Positions 10,683 to 20,988 of a DNA stretch of 64,000 nt are shown here, one piece after another. Numbering within the stretch: position 1 is the stretch's first letter; every line of letters starts with the position of its first letter. The DNA comes from Sophora flavescens (lineage: Eukaryota; Streptophyta; Magnoliopsida; Fabales; Fabaceae): contig CM061065.1 in assembly GCA_030762895.1 (NCBI GenBank), forward strand, positions 72,987,676-73,051,675, given 5' to 3'. The notes under the pieces are model-generated. The model worked only from the letters and a program-made list of their open reading frames with translations. It was not told the origin of the DNA and did no database searches. The position numbers and the translations under genes are program-made.

Positions 10683-12610
10683 GACCACTCACAGTTCTTC
10701 ATGTGTTACATCATCCCGGTTAGTATCTATGTCCATCTTGGATGAGGACCTGACTTCACTATGCTTAGTTCTTACCGGATCTCTCAGCAACTTCCCTTCA
10801 CAGAAATGTGGTATCCGCCACATCAGCGCGAGTTCCCGGATGACAGGTGAACAGGACTGAAATACTCTCGGCCCAGACGTCGAGATATTCGAGTTCCAAC
10901 AGAGACCCTAACACAATGGGTGCAAATTCAATCAGTGTATCCATAGGGTGTTAACTAGGGTTCTAACACAACAACCAGTCAACCTCGACAGCATCATAAA
11001 TACATATCATAATCCAACCAATAAAATTAAATATATAATAAAACACACAAACATTTATCACACATCAACCAAAATTGTCTAACCTAGGGTTTTGCCATAA
11101 AGGCGATAAGCATACCATAACTAAACCCCAGTACGCCTTTTAAAAATATTTTACTAAGGGTTTAGTCACCATAGGCTACTCGACTAGTAGTAGGGTTTGG
11201 GGCACTCTGCGTATATAATTTAATAGGAAATACTATGGTGGATACAAATCTGCTATCCCAAAAAATGGTGTCTCGGTGCCCCCTGCCAATCAGAAGTAGA
11301 GAATGTGTGTAAGTATTAATGAATTGTGATTTTATTTTATTAAGTGGCAAATTGTAATTGGTGGGGGACAGAGAATGTGACAGGAAAGTGGGACAGAGGA
11401 TCTCCATCCTACTATTCTTGCCTCCCCAATGTGTTAGTTAATTAATTTCACCCCACCTAACTGACGTGCCTTCTTTCCTGCCTCTGATTGCTTCCGTGCT
11501 GTCGACACGTTATCCAACGACGCTCAATCTTCTATCAATACCCTAACACGTGCATTGGACCAAAAATTGTCCCGAGCACAAGCATGGGGTCCAAAAACAG
11601 GTTGAAACAAAGAAACAATTGCAGAATCAACAATAGACCAACACATATGATTCGAAATGATGACCTGAAACGAATTAAACACAAGAAATCAAAGAGGAAA
11701 CTCACCCACACAGTCACTATCCCACAAAGTCAGATTCGTCTCCGAACCTGCGACCGATTTTTTGGTCGACTGATTTGACATAAAAACTAGTAAAAGCCTA
11801 AAATGCACTAAAAATTATATTGGAACTAAGAATATGAGTATAATGAATTTAAATATCTTAAAAAGGATAAATTTCGACGACTTAACATCAAAATACATTG
11901 ACATTGACAAAGCTCACATGCAAAGACGTAACCTCGAAGATGTCGAAGCCACGAACATGAATACGCGATCGGTTTGAAAATTTCGCGGACCGAACTACTC
12001 ACACCGAGCTCCCAAAGGACCTTAACAATGGCTGCCTTAACTTGAATAATTCTTCTCCTTCAATTATTCTTCTAGGCAGCATGAAGATGAGAAGATGGAG
12101 AAATGGCCAACGTGCATTTTTCATTTCAATAGCTTATTAATTAGTTTGCATGTTAGAATTAGGTGTTAAGCTTTAGCATAGGTTAGGTGTCACATTAGTT
12201 TATGGTGGAATCCATGTGTAACTTCCTTAGGCTCGGTGAGATGAGTTAGTGGAATGGTGACGTGGCGTGACATGTGTCAATGCGTGTTATCCCATCGGCA
12301 TAACCATATGTTTTCTTTCGCATTTTCCTGCATAACATACTGTTGGAATATTTTTCTTAATTATTTTAGGCTACTCCTAAAAACCTATTATACTCAAGCC
12401 CAGATCAATTTTAATATTTTAACTCTTAATTAATTAATTAATTAATTAATCAATCACTCAGTTGGTGTTTCTTTGCGTTGTAGACATGTTTCAACTCTGA
12501 TTCTCCTTAAAGTTGAAACACAAGCTAACTAACCCCTAAGGAACATGATCAAGCCTTCAAACATGTTTAATCCTTTCTTCATACACTAATCGAGAAAACT
12601 GGACGTTACA
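10683..12610 (-). repeat. Inverted, diverged Tekay-type LTR fragment
   Basis: On the minus strand this begins at 12610 with TGTAACGTCCAGTTTTCTCG, matching the LTR start of the neighbouring element. It also contains recognisable counterparts of GTGCCCCA...CTACTAGT (about 11165-11210), of CCTAGTTGACACC (about 10945-10965) and of ACTCGACTATCTCGA (about 10880-10900). Similarity is weak near 10690-10870. With the plus-strand 3' LTR it forms a large imperfect inverted pair. It may be a truncated solo LTR or the end of a second element; no internal region is seen. Confidence 0.75.
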
Positions 12611-13554
12611 TGAACCCTAACTTCTTCTATTGGACTACCATTCACCATGATCGACACATACCCCAGAAATACGGAGGCATCCATCCATCCCATTCATTTT
12701 TAACATAAACCCATCCCATCCTTCCCATCATATATTTTAGAAAACGGCTCTAACCACTGCTCTAGAATAGCAAGCAATTCTTCAACATCGAAAAGGAACA
12801 ACTAGAGAAAAATTCATACCACATAAGAATTATCAATAGAACAATATAACACAATCATTATCATATCATTTTTCCTTACACAATACAACCATAGAAAATA
12901 AATAACAAAGGTTCAAGCTTTTCAAGTTCATGATTCATGCAATTAATAATTCCAAGAACCCATACAACATCATTAAACATAGTTCCAACCATTATTAGGT
13001 GTTTTGGTTCATGGATTTAATTATACAACTCTAAAGAGACCGAAACCAATTCCAAACACCAATATAACTTGCAAATTTCATTCAACACCCAAAACCTATA
13101 ATCTCCTATGAAGATTCAAGAGCAAATCCCCTACCTTTTATTTGTTAAAACCGAGTCTTGAGGACTTGGGTTGGAAGCCAAAGTCTTCACCTTTCTTCTC
13201 CAAACTTATATCCTCTTGTAACTCTTAGTGAGAGGAACGACTTTCACTAAAGGCTCAAAAACAAATGATAGAGGGAGGATGGACATATAGACTATTGAAG
13301 ATGTGAGGATGTGAGGGTTCTTACGTTTCTTAGTTCTCTTTCTATTACACAACTCCTTTTCTCTTTCCCCATCTATCTATTCAGATTTTTTTAGCTTAAA
13401 TAAGTGGAAAAGAAAGACTAGTGTTAAGGTTACAAGTCCTTATATAGAGGTGTGGATATCCTTAGTTGAGAAGCTCCTTCCTTCCTAGGTAAGTTTGGTG
13501 TGATTGGCTTTTTCAACCAGACTCAACTCCTTTGGATTATTAAACAAGACTAAA
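12611..13554. other. No gene; possible old LTR sequence
   Basis: AT-rich, no open frame that resembles a protein. On the minus strand there is a promoter-like stretch, CTATATAAGG, near 13440. The downstream text resembles the transcribed part of a gypsy LTR, but I found no partner copy in the window. Confidence 0.35.
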
Positions 13555-13802
13555 GGTCTGTTTGAGAGTTAGGAGTGGAGGGGAAGGGAATGGTTTGAAG
13601 AGGAAGGGAGGGGGAAGGTATTGGGAAGGGAAATAGCTCTCCAAAACCCTATCGTAGTTTATTTTTTTCGTTACCCAAATTAGGGGTTTTTGTTCTTTAA
13701 AAAAAAAAAAGAATCATGGGTGGGTTTGGATGACTATCCTCCCTTCCCCTCCCTTCCTCCTCAAACCCTTCCTCCATTTCCCTCTAAACTCCCATACAGA
13801 CC
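13555..13802. mobile_element. MITE-like foldback element
   Basis: Starts GGTCTGTTTGAGAGTTAGG and ends with the imperfect inverse, ...CCCATACAGACC. The inverted similarity extends inward through purine-rich GAGGGGAAGGGAA and its pyrimidine-rich mirror, with an AT-rich centre (TTTAAAAAAA). About 248 bp with no coding capacity. The target duplication is not clear, so superfamily (PIF/Harbinger, hAT or other) is undecided. Confidence 0.7.
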
Positions 13803-14545
13803 CTATGGTAACTTAAGAATGAACCATAGGGAGCATCAGGCTTATTAGGCAAGCCTCTAAGTTGCTAAATATTTTCAATGCCGATTCAATATAAATTCTC
13901 TATCAATTAGTTTGGAATGGAATTTTAAATTAACAATTTAAATTATTATTAACGCATAATTTATCAAGTAGGTAAATTTTGGAATATGACATTTTATTTA
14001 ATTATATTGATTCCGCAGGTGATGCTTAAAAATCATCTTGTCATTTTCACCTAGTATTTCAAATTATCATAATCTGGCTTTTAAGTTTAATTTATCCCTC
14101 TATGTATTCTTCATATTACAATACTATCATAAGATAGTAGCTTCCAAAGAAATATCCATATTATGACAATTGCGTGGCCATAATTGGAGAAGTCAATCTT
14201 TATTACATGTGCTATCCAATCCTTAGTATTTTTTTTTCTTTTAACCTCTCTCTTACACTTCAGTTTTATTTTAAGATAATCAAACTTAACATATATGATT
14301 ATATGGTTACATTTTTTTTTGGACTAAAGATTATATGGTTACATAAAAACATTCGTCATCTTAGCTTCATTTGTTATGGTTAATTATATATTGTTGTATG
14401 TTAAATTTATTTTCAATCATGAATCGTCATCGATCTCCTTGCTATGATTCTCTGGATATATACTTATTATTTGTTACTACTTTTCACCCAACCATTCTTA
14501 AGCTAAATGTTGAAGTAAAATAAATTATTGCTTTATAAATTATCA
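13803..14545. other. AT-rich intergenic sequence
   Basis: I see no gene, RNA or repeat boundary here. The sequence is long runs of A and T, with one short open frame (14174-14383) that looks like chance. Confidence 0.5.
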
Positions 14546-14679
14546 TGTAACATCCCGGGATGCTTTACGGATTGACGACTGGTCCCTCTGCCTAGAATCT
14601 TACCAGGAGCCTCTCCTTGATCGTGCTTCCTCTCGCACTGACGACCACTCACCGCCCTCTTTAGCCCCAGGTGTCACAT
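14546..14679 (-). repeat. Cassandra 3' LTR with internal deletion
   Basis: Both LTR ends are kept (TGTGACACC start and GATGTTACA end on the minus strand). The middle, including the whole 5S-like part, is missing relative to the 5' LTR. The join is near 14582, where ...GACTGG runs directly into the CTCTGCCTAGAA block that in the 5' LTR lies at about 15080. Confidence 0.8.
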
Positions 14680-14749
14680 GCCCACCAGCTTCCACTTGGT
14701 TTATTCCTGAACCACACCATATATGGAGAGGTCCTGCTTTGATACTATT

Positions 14750-15172
14750 TGTAACATCCTGGGCTGCTTTACGGGTTGAGGACTGACCCCACAAACCATT
14801 ACAGGTCTTTATAGTATGCTTTGTCCCCACTCACACGCTTCCCAGGAGGTTACTCATCCCATAATTTCTCCAAGTCAAGCACATTTAACTATGGAGTTCT
14901 TAAGTGATGGACTCCCGAAAAGAAGATACATCATGTTGGTATGGGTAGTACCAATCAATTCTTTTACTGCACAATCTCATACCTGCACAGTCTCAGGATC
15001 CTCTCAATTGTGTAGTCTCATACCTAAACAGTCTCAGGTTCCCTCTCATTCCGTGTGTAATTGGTTCATTCATGTACCCCTCCGCCTAGAAGCCTGTCAG
15101 GAGCTGCTCCTTGACCGTCTTTCCTCTAGCACTGGTGACTACTCCTCGCCTTCGTCAGTCTGGTGTGTCACA
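14750..15172 (-). repeat. Cassandra 5' LTR
   Basis: Full-size LTR of 423 bp, minus strand, from TGTGACACCAGACTGACGA to CCCAGGATGTTACA. It carries the 5S-like core and, at 14965-15050, a short tandem pattern around CAGTCTCA. Confidence 0.85.
14828..14946 (-). other. 5S rRNA-derived segment inside Cassandra LTR
   Basis: Read on the minus strand, the order of recognisable 5S blocks is a variant of ATACCAGCA, ATCCCATCAGAACTCCG, AGTTAAGCGTGCTTGG and GGATGGGTGACCTCCTGGGA, each with several changes. It is not a functional 5S gene: the start, flanks and pairing are eroded and it lies within a mobile element. In Cassandra this region is thought to supply RNA polymerase III promoter boxes. Confidence 0.85.
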
Positions 15173-15248
15173 TATTACATACTCATATTTCTTTTTTTTA
15201 AATTAGTGTAGCTTATTGCAAATATTCAGACAAGGTTTTATTCTCCTT

Positions 15249-15482
15249 AACTCCTAGAGATGAGCATCAACATGTGGTTGGTCCGAGTGGTAAGGGACTC
15301 GGCCACCTTAAGCAAGTGGTTAGGGGTTCGAATACTGACTCTTGGGTATAGAGAAAACCTGGTTAAGAGGTGAGAACCCACTTTGTGTGCTCAACAGGTT
15401 TCCGACAGAGACTAGTCACTGCTAATGATATTGGATACATCGTACCTATAACATGGTTATCCAAAACTCCTAGAGAAGAGCA
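15249..15482 (+). mobile_element. tRNA-derived SINE with target duplications
   Basis: The SINE body is 15267-15464. Near its start is a box A-like TGGTCCGAGTGGTAAGGG and about 40 bases on a box B, GGTTCGAATAC, the internal RNA polymerase III promoter of tRNA-derived SINEs. It is flanked by 18-bp repeats (15249-15266 and 15465-15482; AACTCCTAGAGATGAGCA with one change), the target duplication left by LINE-driven insertion. There is no protein. The tail is short and not a pure A-run. Confidence 0.9.
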
Positions 15483-15664
15483 ATGGTCACAAAAACTTGA
15501 ATATAACAGTTTAATACTCTTATGAGGTTATCCTAGAAATTCAAAGGGCAAAGGAATATAACACGAATAATGAGAGATAATGTCACAAAACATTAACTTT
15601 ATGACGTCTTAATAAATTTATAGGCATAAAAGTAATTTTAGATTATTATTCAACTTAACTTTTT

Positions 15665-15948
15665 TTAGCAGTCAAAGCAGACACATTCGTGAAGCACGCA
15701 CCATGAAGAACTACACCTCTTACTTTTGCAGCCATTGGTGCACTCTTCGTCAGTAAGGCATGCAAATCCTATGGTGTAATGCAAAAATCAAAGAACATTA
15801 TTGAAACAGAACGAAGCATATATGAAAAGTTATGCATGAAAAATTAAATGGAGGGGGAAAAAGAGGCTTACTCACCGTTGGTTGAAAGAAGGTGAAAGAG
15901 GAAAAAAAAGAAGATGAAGGCATAAACAAATTTGAGAGTTTTAGCCAT
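15665..15948 (-). CDS. Secreted cysteine-rich peptide, NCR/defensin-like (two exons)
   Basis: Predicted 58-residue peptide. Exon 1 (15876-15948) encodes a hydrophobic signal peptide starting MAKTLKFVYAFIFFFFLF and ends at a perfect donor (G|GTGAGTAAG). The 107-bp intron ends CATAG at 15769. Exon 2 (15665-15768) restores the frame in phase 1 and encodes the mature part to a TAA stop. The mature part has eight cysteines spaced C-x5-C-x3-C-x4-C-x4-C-x4-C-x-C-x2-C. The C-x3-C plus C-x-C pair and the GC-x4-C piece recall the cysteine-stabilised alpha-beta fold. One intron just after the signal peptide, phase 1, is the usual NCR/defensin-like layout, and FVYAFIFFFF resembles legume NCR signal peptides. 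Role would be extracellular or symbiosome-targeted antimicrobial or signalling; that is inference. No stops or frame breaks are seen. Confidence 0.8.
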
Positions 15949-15992
15949 ATTTTTCCACATCTACTTGTTACCAACCAAAAATGGTTTGGTTG

Positions 15993-15999
15993 TTTTATA
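15993..15999 (-). promoter_or_regulatory. TATA box for the cysteine-rich peptide gene
   Basis: TATAAAA on the minus strand lies about 45 bp before the ATG at 15948, which leaves room for transcription to start near 15965 with a very short 5' UTR. On the other side of the gene an AATAAT motif near 15640-15648 could serve polyadenylation. Confidence 0.6.
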
Positions 16000-16100
16000 A
16001 TGTAAAGGAAAGTTGTATTCTATTTACGTCAACTAGAGAGTGATGAAGCACTTCTGCTGTTGCAAGTTATCATTTTCTAATATAAAAGTCATTTTTATAT

Positions 16101-16520
16101 GCCTCCTTAATACATGAACGACTTGTGTTTGTCCTTTTAACCCTCTCAAATGATCACTTAGCATCAATGATGATCTAGCATGAAAGTCTTGCTAGTCATC
16201 ATATGTCTCCTTAATATATCATGGGTCATATTCATCCCTTTAACCGACTCAAATGATCACTTGACCTCAAGGAGGAATATCTGACAAGAAAGTCTTGTTG
16301 ATCATCATTTATCTTTCCTTTTTTTTAAAAACATAATTCTCTTTTATTTTTCTACCTTTTTTGTGTGATAGACAAGGCACAAAGAACACAAGAGAAAAAA
16401 TAGTGGTAAATGTTTATGATGATGTCATTATATGGCTCCTTAATATATCAAAGGTTATGTTTCTCCATGTAACCCACTCAAATGATCATTTGAACTCAAT
16501 AACGACTATAGACTCTCCAA
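16101..16520. repeat. Three-copy imperfect repeat upstream of peptide gene
   Basis: A unit of about 100 bp starting CTCCTTAATA and containing CTCAAATGATCACTT and GAAAGTCTTG recurs at about 16101, 16204 and 16433. The first two are adjacent; the third follows an unrelated A/T-rich insert (16315-16430). It lies upstream of the promoter of the cysteine-rich peptide gene. Confidence 0.7.
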
Positions 16521-16989
16521 GTATCTGAATGACTATTATCCTTTAGTTTTGATTAATCCAAGCATTGAATATGATTAAATGAACTAAATGAATGTTGTTG
16601 ATACTCTACTCCAAGTCTGTATATTCGTCTATAAGTCTTATAGACTTAAATAAACAAATGGTGTTAACATGAATTAAGTGTCCAACAATAGACGAGTCCT
16701 CTCAAAATCACCAAATGACAAGTGTCTAATAGAAAATAATAGAAATGTCTAAAGGAAATCTTAAGTAAACTAAAGGCAAAAGCAGAATGAGGAACCCTTC
16801 AAAGATCAGATCTACTCATCCATTGATGCTTCTCACAAATTAAAAGACAATTACAAACTAAAGGTCAAATTACTTATACTATTGTGCTATGAAAAGAATA
16901 AAGAAACTACTTTTTTTTTAATGTCTCTATACATACAATTGATTATTTTTTTGGTTAATTATTTATCAATTTTCCTACTTAAACATGAA
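16521..16989. other. AT-rich intergenic sequence
   Basis: No coding frame or repeat boundary seen, apart from a small foldback near 16620-16650 (AAGTCTTATAGACTT). Confidence 0.5.
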
Positions 16990-17158
16990 TATCATAATTT
17001 TCCATCAATAATATTTCAAGGATCCCATGACAATAAAGCATGTTTAAAGGCTTGATCTTGTTCCATAGGTGTTAATGAGCATGTGTTTCATGTTTGAGGT
17101 CAATCAAACTTCAAATGGACTCAGAATGCACCAAAATGCGTGGAAATTGGCAACCAAC
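16990..17158 (+). repeat. Start of a plus-strand Tekay-type LTR, interrupted
   Basis: The text around 17030-17150 (CATGTTTAAAGGCTTGATC, GTTAATGAGCATGTGTTTCA, CAAATGGACTCAGAATGCA) matches the first 150 bp of the LTRs at 1175 and, even better, the minus LTR ending at 12610. The true start is blurred by mutation. It is cut at 17158 by CACTA-1 and seems to resume at 33782. Confidence 0.72.
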
Positions 17159-17365
17159 CACTACAACAGATTAGACTTTAGATAGCGTTTCCGTATGTCT
17201 TTTAATAGCGTTTGTAACTGCTATCTATGCTACCGCTATTAAAACTCGTTAGCAAAGATAGCATTTAGGAAGTGCTATTAATAGGTGACTTTAGATAGCA
17301 TTTGTATTAACAAACGCTATCTAAAGTCTGACTTTAGATACCGTTTGTTAATAACAAACGCTCTC
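17159..17365. repeat. CACTA-1 left terminal and subterminal repeats
   Basis: Terminal inverted repeat followed by at least six direct and inverted copies of a TTTAGATAGCGTTT-like unit, partly arranged as hairpins (for example ATTAACAAACGCTATCTAAAG). In En/Spm elements such units are tnpA binding sites. Confidence 0.85.
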
Positions 17366-17739
17366 TATCCCCCCCTTTTTTAAATTTTACATATTTCTTA
17401 ACTTTTACATCCATTCCCGCATATTGAACTACACCAAAAAAACCACAATTGTTGCAGTCAATACAAATGTTCCCTTGCTTCCACTTGTATTTGAAGTAAA
17501 TATGTATATGCAAAAAGATGCATAAAATTAGGGAGAAAAAATTAAGGAACCAAGTATATAAGGGAATCCGCAAACTTCATATATTTCAGCCATGCACACT
17601 GATCATATACAGATTATAGAAGCAACAGATTCATAATATTAAAGCTTCCCAGTTTTAACATCATCCAAAACCTCAAGTCAACAATGAAACTTCATTAAAT
17701 TTGTTTCAGAAACTGCTAACTAACAATGCTTAATTACAA

Positions 17740-18147
17740 GACAGCAAGTGCTTCCATGAGACCGATCATAGACGGAATATGCCCAGAGAGCTTATTGCCT
17801 TGCAATGACCTACAAAAATCAAACAAATCCATCAAGAAATTCCCATAGAAGGGAAGTGGAAGACCAAATATCCTTCTCATTAAAAATTGAAATAGGTTAT
17901 AAAGGATCATGCAAGACATACAAGGTTGCTACTTGCAAAAATCCAATATTGTATGGTATCTCTCCAGTTAGCTGGTTGTAGGATAAATCCCTGAAATCAA
18001 GGGAGGACATTAAAGAGGTTACAAATAATACAAGACAAGGTATAGAAAAGTCCGACATTCGGTTGGATTACATACAGGACCCGGAAGGCGAGATGATTGC
18101 CTATGTTTTCAGGAATACTTCCAATCAAGCTATTGTTTTTCACATCA
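17740..18147 (-). pseudogene. Captured ERECTA-like LRR receptor kinase exons
   Basis: Three 72-bp exons on the minus strand, each with GT...AG borders: 18076-18147 (DVKNNSLIGSIPENIGNH), 17921-17992 (DLSYNQLTGEIPYNIGF) and about 17740-17811 (LQGNKLSGHIPSMIGLMEAL). The order and 24-residue exon size match the leucine-rich repeat part of ERECTA-family receptor kinases, which control organ growth and stomatal patterning. No start, transmembrane or kinase part is here, so it is a fragment carried by CACTA-1 with introns, i.e. taken up as genomic DNA. The reading frames remain almost open. Confidence 0.85.
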
Positions 18148-18589
18148 CTTGCAACCACAAAAAAAACAGCAGGGGGCAATAATCAAATACCCTTAGGAAA
18201 TACACTTGTAACATGCATTACTTTGTTGATGAAGAAGAATAACAGAAATAATAAGTAAGATTTGAACTTTTATCAATCTGAGGATATAGATAAAGAGAAA
18301 CTACTGTTGATGTGGATCTCTAGTTAGAAATCTAAAGCATTATTCGCATACCAATGAGTATTGCTGCAACTACTGTGATCAATTTGACATAATCAAACGA
18401 ACTTTTCAACAATATAGCGACACCAATCTTCCTTGATTTCAGATAGTTGAGCAGTGGAGTATGTGGAGCATTTGAAGTCAGGGAAGTACTGCGACATAAA
18501 AATTAAATAAACTAAGTTACAATTGCTAAAACATTTGAACAGTCACAGTTAAAAGCTAAATAAAAAACATACCGCCATTGGTATTTTAA

Positions 18590-19440
18590 CTTGGTTCTGC
18601 AAGATAGTTTCCTTCATGAAACGCATGACATAGTACCCACAATCTGTACTGTTGGGTTGTCTTGGGCACTATAAAAAATAAAATAGTAAATCAATATAGT
18701 TTTTTTTATCTAATTGCGCATTAAGTTTTTGAAAATGTACCTCTATCTGAATCCATTTAATGTTGGTTGCCTTTAAACGCGGCACCTTAGCTCCGATATT
18801 TGCACGATAAACTTGCAAAGCACTCATCACAAAATCAAACAGACTTCATTAAGAAACATATTTTCAATCATCACAAACACACGCATGCTTTTTTTTATTT
18901 TGAACCACAACAGCCACAACCCAGTATATGTCAATTCAACACATGTTCTAATGTCAAAAATTAAAAGCACATTAGGACCATGACAACTTGCAACATGTAT
19001 CTACCATGGAAGCCATTCGACAGAATCATAGAAAATCAGAAATATAAAAGCATGCTTACTTATCGAACAGATTCTTTAATTCTGGGCGACCCCTAGGATC
19101 AACATTCAAGGGATCCAGATAGTAAATAATCTCTTCAACAATATTTATCGCGCACAACACCCAATGATTCCTACAAAAATGTTGAGATAACAAATCCTAA
19201 GCACCTCAACTTTTATGTAATTCATTATTGTGAATTAAGTCCTATAGGATAAGCGACTCACCCAACATTGCACGGCGCTAAAAACAAGGGCTGATATTCT
19301 CTTTCTTTAGTTGCAAACCGGTCAGCTAGATACGTTGTCTATGAATCCCTCCCGAAGTAGCCGTATGTATTTGTTTGGTGTGGGGACAAGAACAGAAACC
19401 TCCTCATTCTTTCCTTTGGAAGCAACAATTCTTCATACAA
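18590..19440 (-). pseudogene. ULP1-type (C48) cysteine protease domain of CACTA-1
   Basis: Exons on the minus strand read, in order: a linker with LADRFATKEREYQPLFLAPC (about 19270-19400), then NHWVLCAINIVEEIIYYLDP (19062-19171; catalytic His and Asp), ALQVYRANIGAKVPRLKA (about 18740-18830), then CPRQPNSTDCGYYVMRFMKE (about 18590-18672; catalytic Gln and Cys). This is the His-Asp-Gln-Cys set of SUMO-protease-like C48 peptidases, often carried by plant CACTA elements. An in-frame stop in the first exon (about 19340) breaks it. It probably forms the 3' part of the tnpA-like gene just upstream on the same strand. Confidence 0.82.
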
Positions 19441-19533
19441 ATACCTTCAATTAAAATATAAAAATGGATTACACCAATAACATCAATATTTAAATGGAAA
19501 GACTAAAAAAATATTGTACACTTTAAGCCTGAT

Positions 19534-20158
19534 TTAGTACCTGATATATACGGAAATAACGGAGGCAGATACCCATTCATGATTTACAACTTCTCTGATA
19601 TTTTCAGTATTGATCATCTCAATGATATGCTGACCAAAAATATTTTGTTCCATCTCTATGTCCAATTGGTCATCATTTTTCATATTCTTTCGTTCATGTA
19701 TTTTAATAAAATTCAAATATTCCAGAGAAATTGTAGTTGAACCAGCTGTAGGAGGGTTGACCTCAGAGTTGCCTCCTTTATTTTCTGGGGTTGTAATTGA
19801 CTCCTTTGTATATCTAGACACTCTGCCCTTGCCTTTAGATTTTGCAGGTGCCTGGAAATTTTGCATTTCAATATGCCAGTTAGTGATCAACTAATGTAAT
19901 GAATATATGCCTTATATGAAAAGGTGGAAAAATGCAATTACATACCATATTAATTACAACCACGAGATCAATTGGCCATGCCACATAAGTACCTATTGCA
20001 TCTCTTATTGTCATTACATCTGCACTATCGATAGGTACCAGCAATGGCGCATCCCCCTCAGTTGCAACATCAACTCCAACTTTCACATGGTTAAGGGGTA
20101 CTGGTCCAGTGTGCAGTGTAACACCCGGCTCATTGTATACTTTACCCATAGCAACCAT
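19534..20158 (-). pseudogene. tnpA-like gene, middle region (DUF8039-like)
   Basis: Two exons. 19880-20158 encodes GKVYNEPGVTLHTGPVPLNH and onward to DAIGTYVAWPIDLVV, the plant domain usually found between the Transposase_24 and ULP1 parts in CACTA proteins. 19534-19890 encodes a lysine-rich, hydrophilic linker (KSKGKGRVSRYTKES). The frame is open in both. Together with flanking exons it forms one multi-exon gene. Confidence 0.65.
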
Positions 20159-20279
20159 ACGATAGTTTGGGGTTGATAAATATAGCTGACATGAGTTGAC
20201 GCCCTAATCCAATGATAGATGAATAAGCTGTGAATTAAGGCATCCAATTGAATGTATTTAACTGCGAATGCAATACTAG

Positions 20280-20916
20280 TAAAAAAAAAAGGCATGCATT
20301 ACCTCTGGAAGCCTGATGGCAGATGGTAGAGTGCAACTATCTTTGACACTTGCTGGGGCTGTGAAATTAGCCCGCCTCTCCTCATCCTCCTTTTTTTCAG
20401 CTTTTCTTCCAAAATGTTCAATCTTTCGAGAGTTGAGACACCAATGTCTCCCACCTTTTCGTTTTTGAGTTATGTTTTGCACGACCTTCAGGTGGGAAGT
20501 AGTCTTTTTGAGAGACGCCAAAACCCACACCCCTAACACGACCAGGGGGTTCTCGGCACACCTAGGGCTTTAGCAAGAATATCCTGGCGACCAAAATCTT
20601 GTATCTCTCCCTCTATTGCAGACTGTGACAGTTCCTCCTGACACATAGTTATTGGTGAAATGCAAATGTTAAAATTATTATATATTATCAAAAGAAAATA
20701 ACAAATGAAAATGTAAACGTTAGTCTACTAACACATTTATTCCACACGGTCTGCATATTTTTGTTGTCAATTACACCCGCCTTGTTCTCGCGGGCTTTCC
20801 TCCACACAATATGGCGTTTAATTTTCTTAACCTCGGCCCCGCCTCCCGCATCTGTATATTGAGATAATATATATTAACCAAATAGTTTAAAAGTCATATT
20901 TACCACACATGCAGTT

Positions 20917-20988
<72 letters not shown>

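Larger units (their letters stand above)
14546..15172 (-). mobile_element. Cassandra-type TRIM retrotransposon
   Basis: A tiny non-coding LTR retrotransposon on the minus strand. The 5' LTR (14750-15172) contains a 5S rRNA-like segment, the hallmark of Cassandra. The iMet PBS lies at about 14736-14748 on the minus strand (GTATCAAAGCAGG). A 71-bp internal region follows, then a shortened 3' LTR (14546-14679). Both LTRs start TGTGACACC and end ATGTTACA when read on the minus strand. Flanks TATCA and TATTA look like a 5-bp target duplication with one change. It has no genes and depends on proteins of other elements. Confidence 0.88.

Noticed and set aside
14828..14946. Possible 5S rRNA gene
   Set aside because: Many changes from plant 5S, embedded in an LTR with a primer site next to it; it is the Cassandra 5S-like segment.
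15272..15350. Possible tRNA gene
   Set aside because: A and B boxes are present but it does not fold into a full cloverleaf by eye, and long target duplications show it is a SINE.
19658..20176. Plus-strand open frames
   Set aside because: Antisense shadows of the tnpA-like exons, which match known domains on the minus strand.
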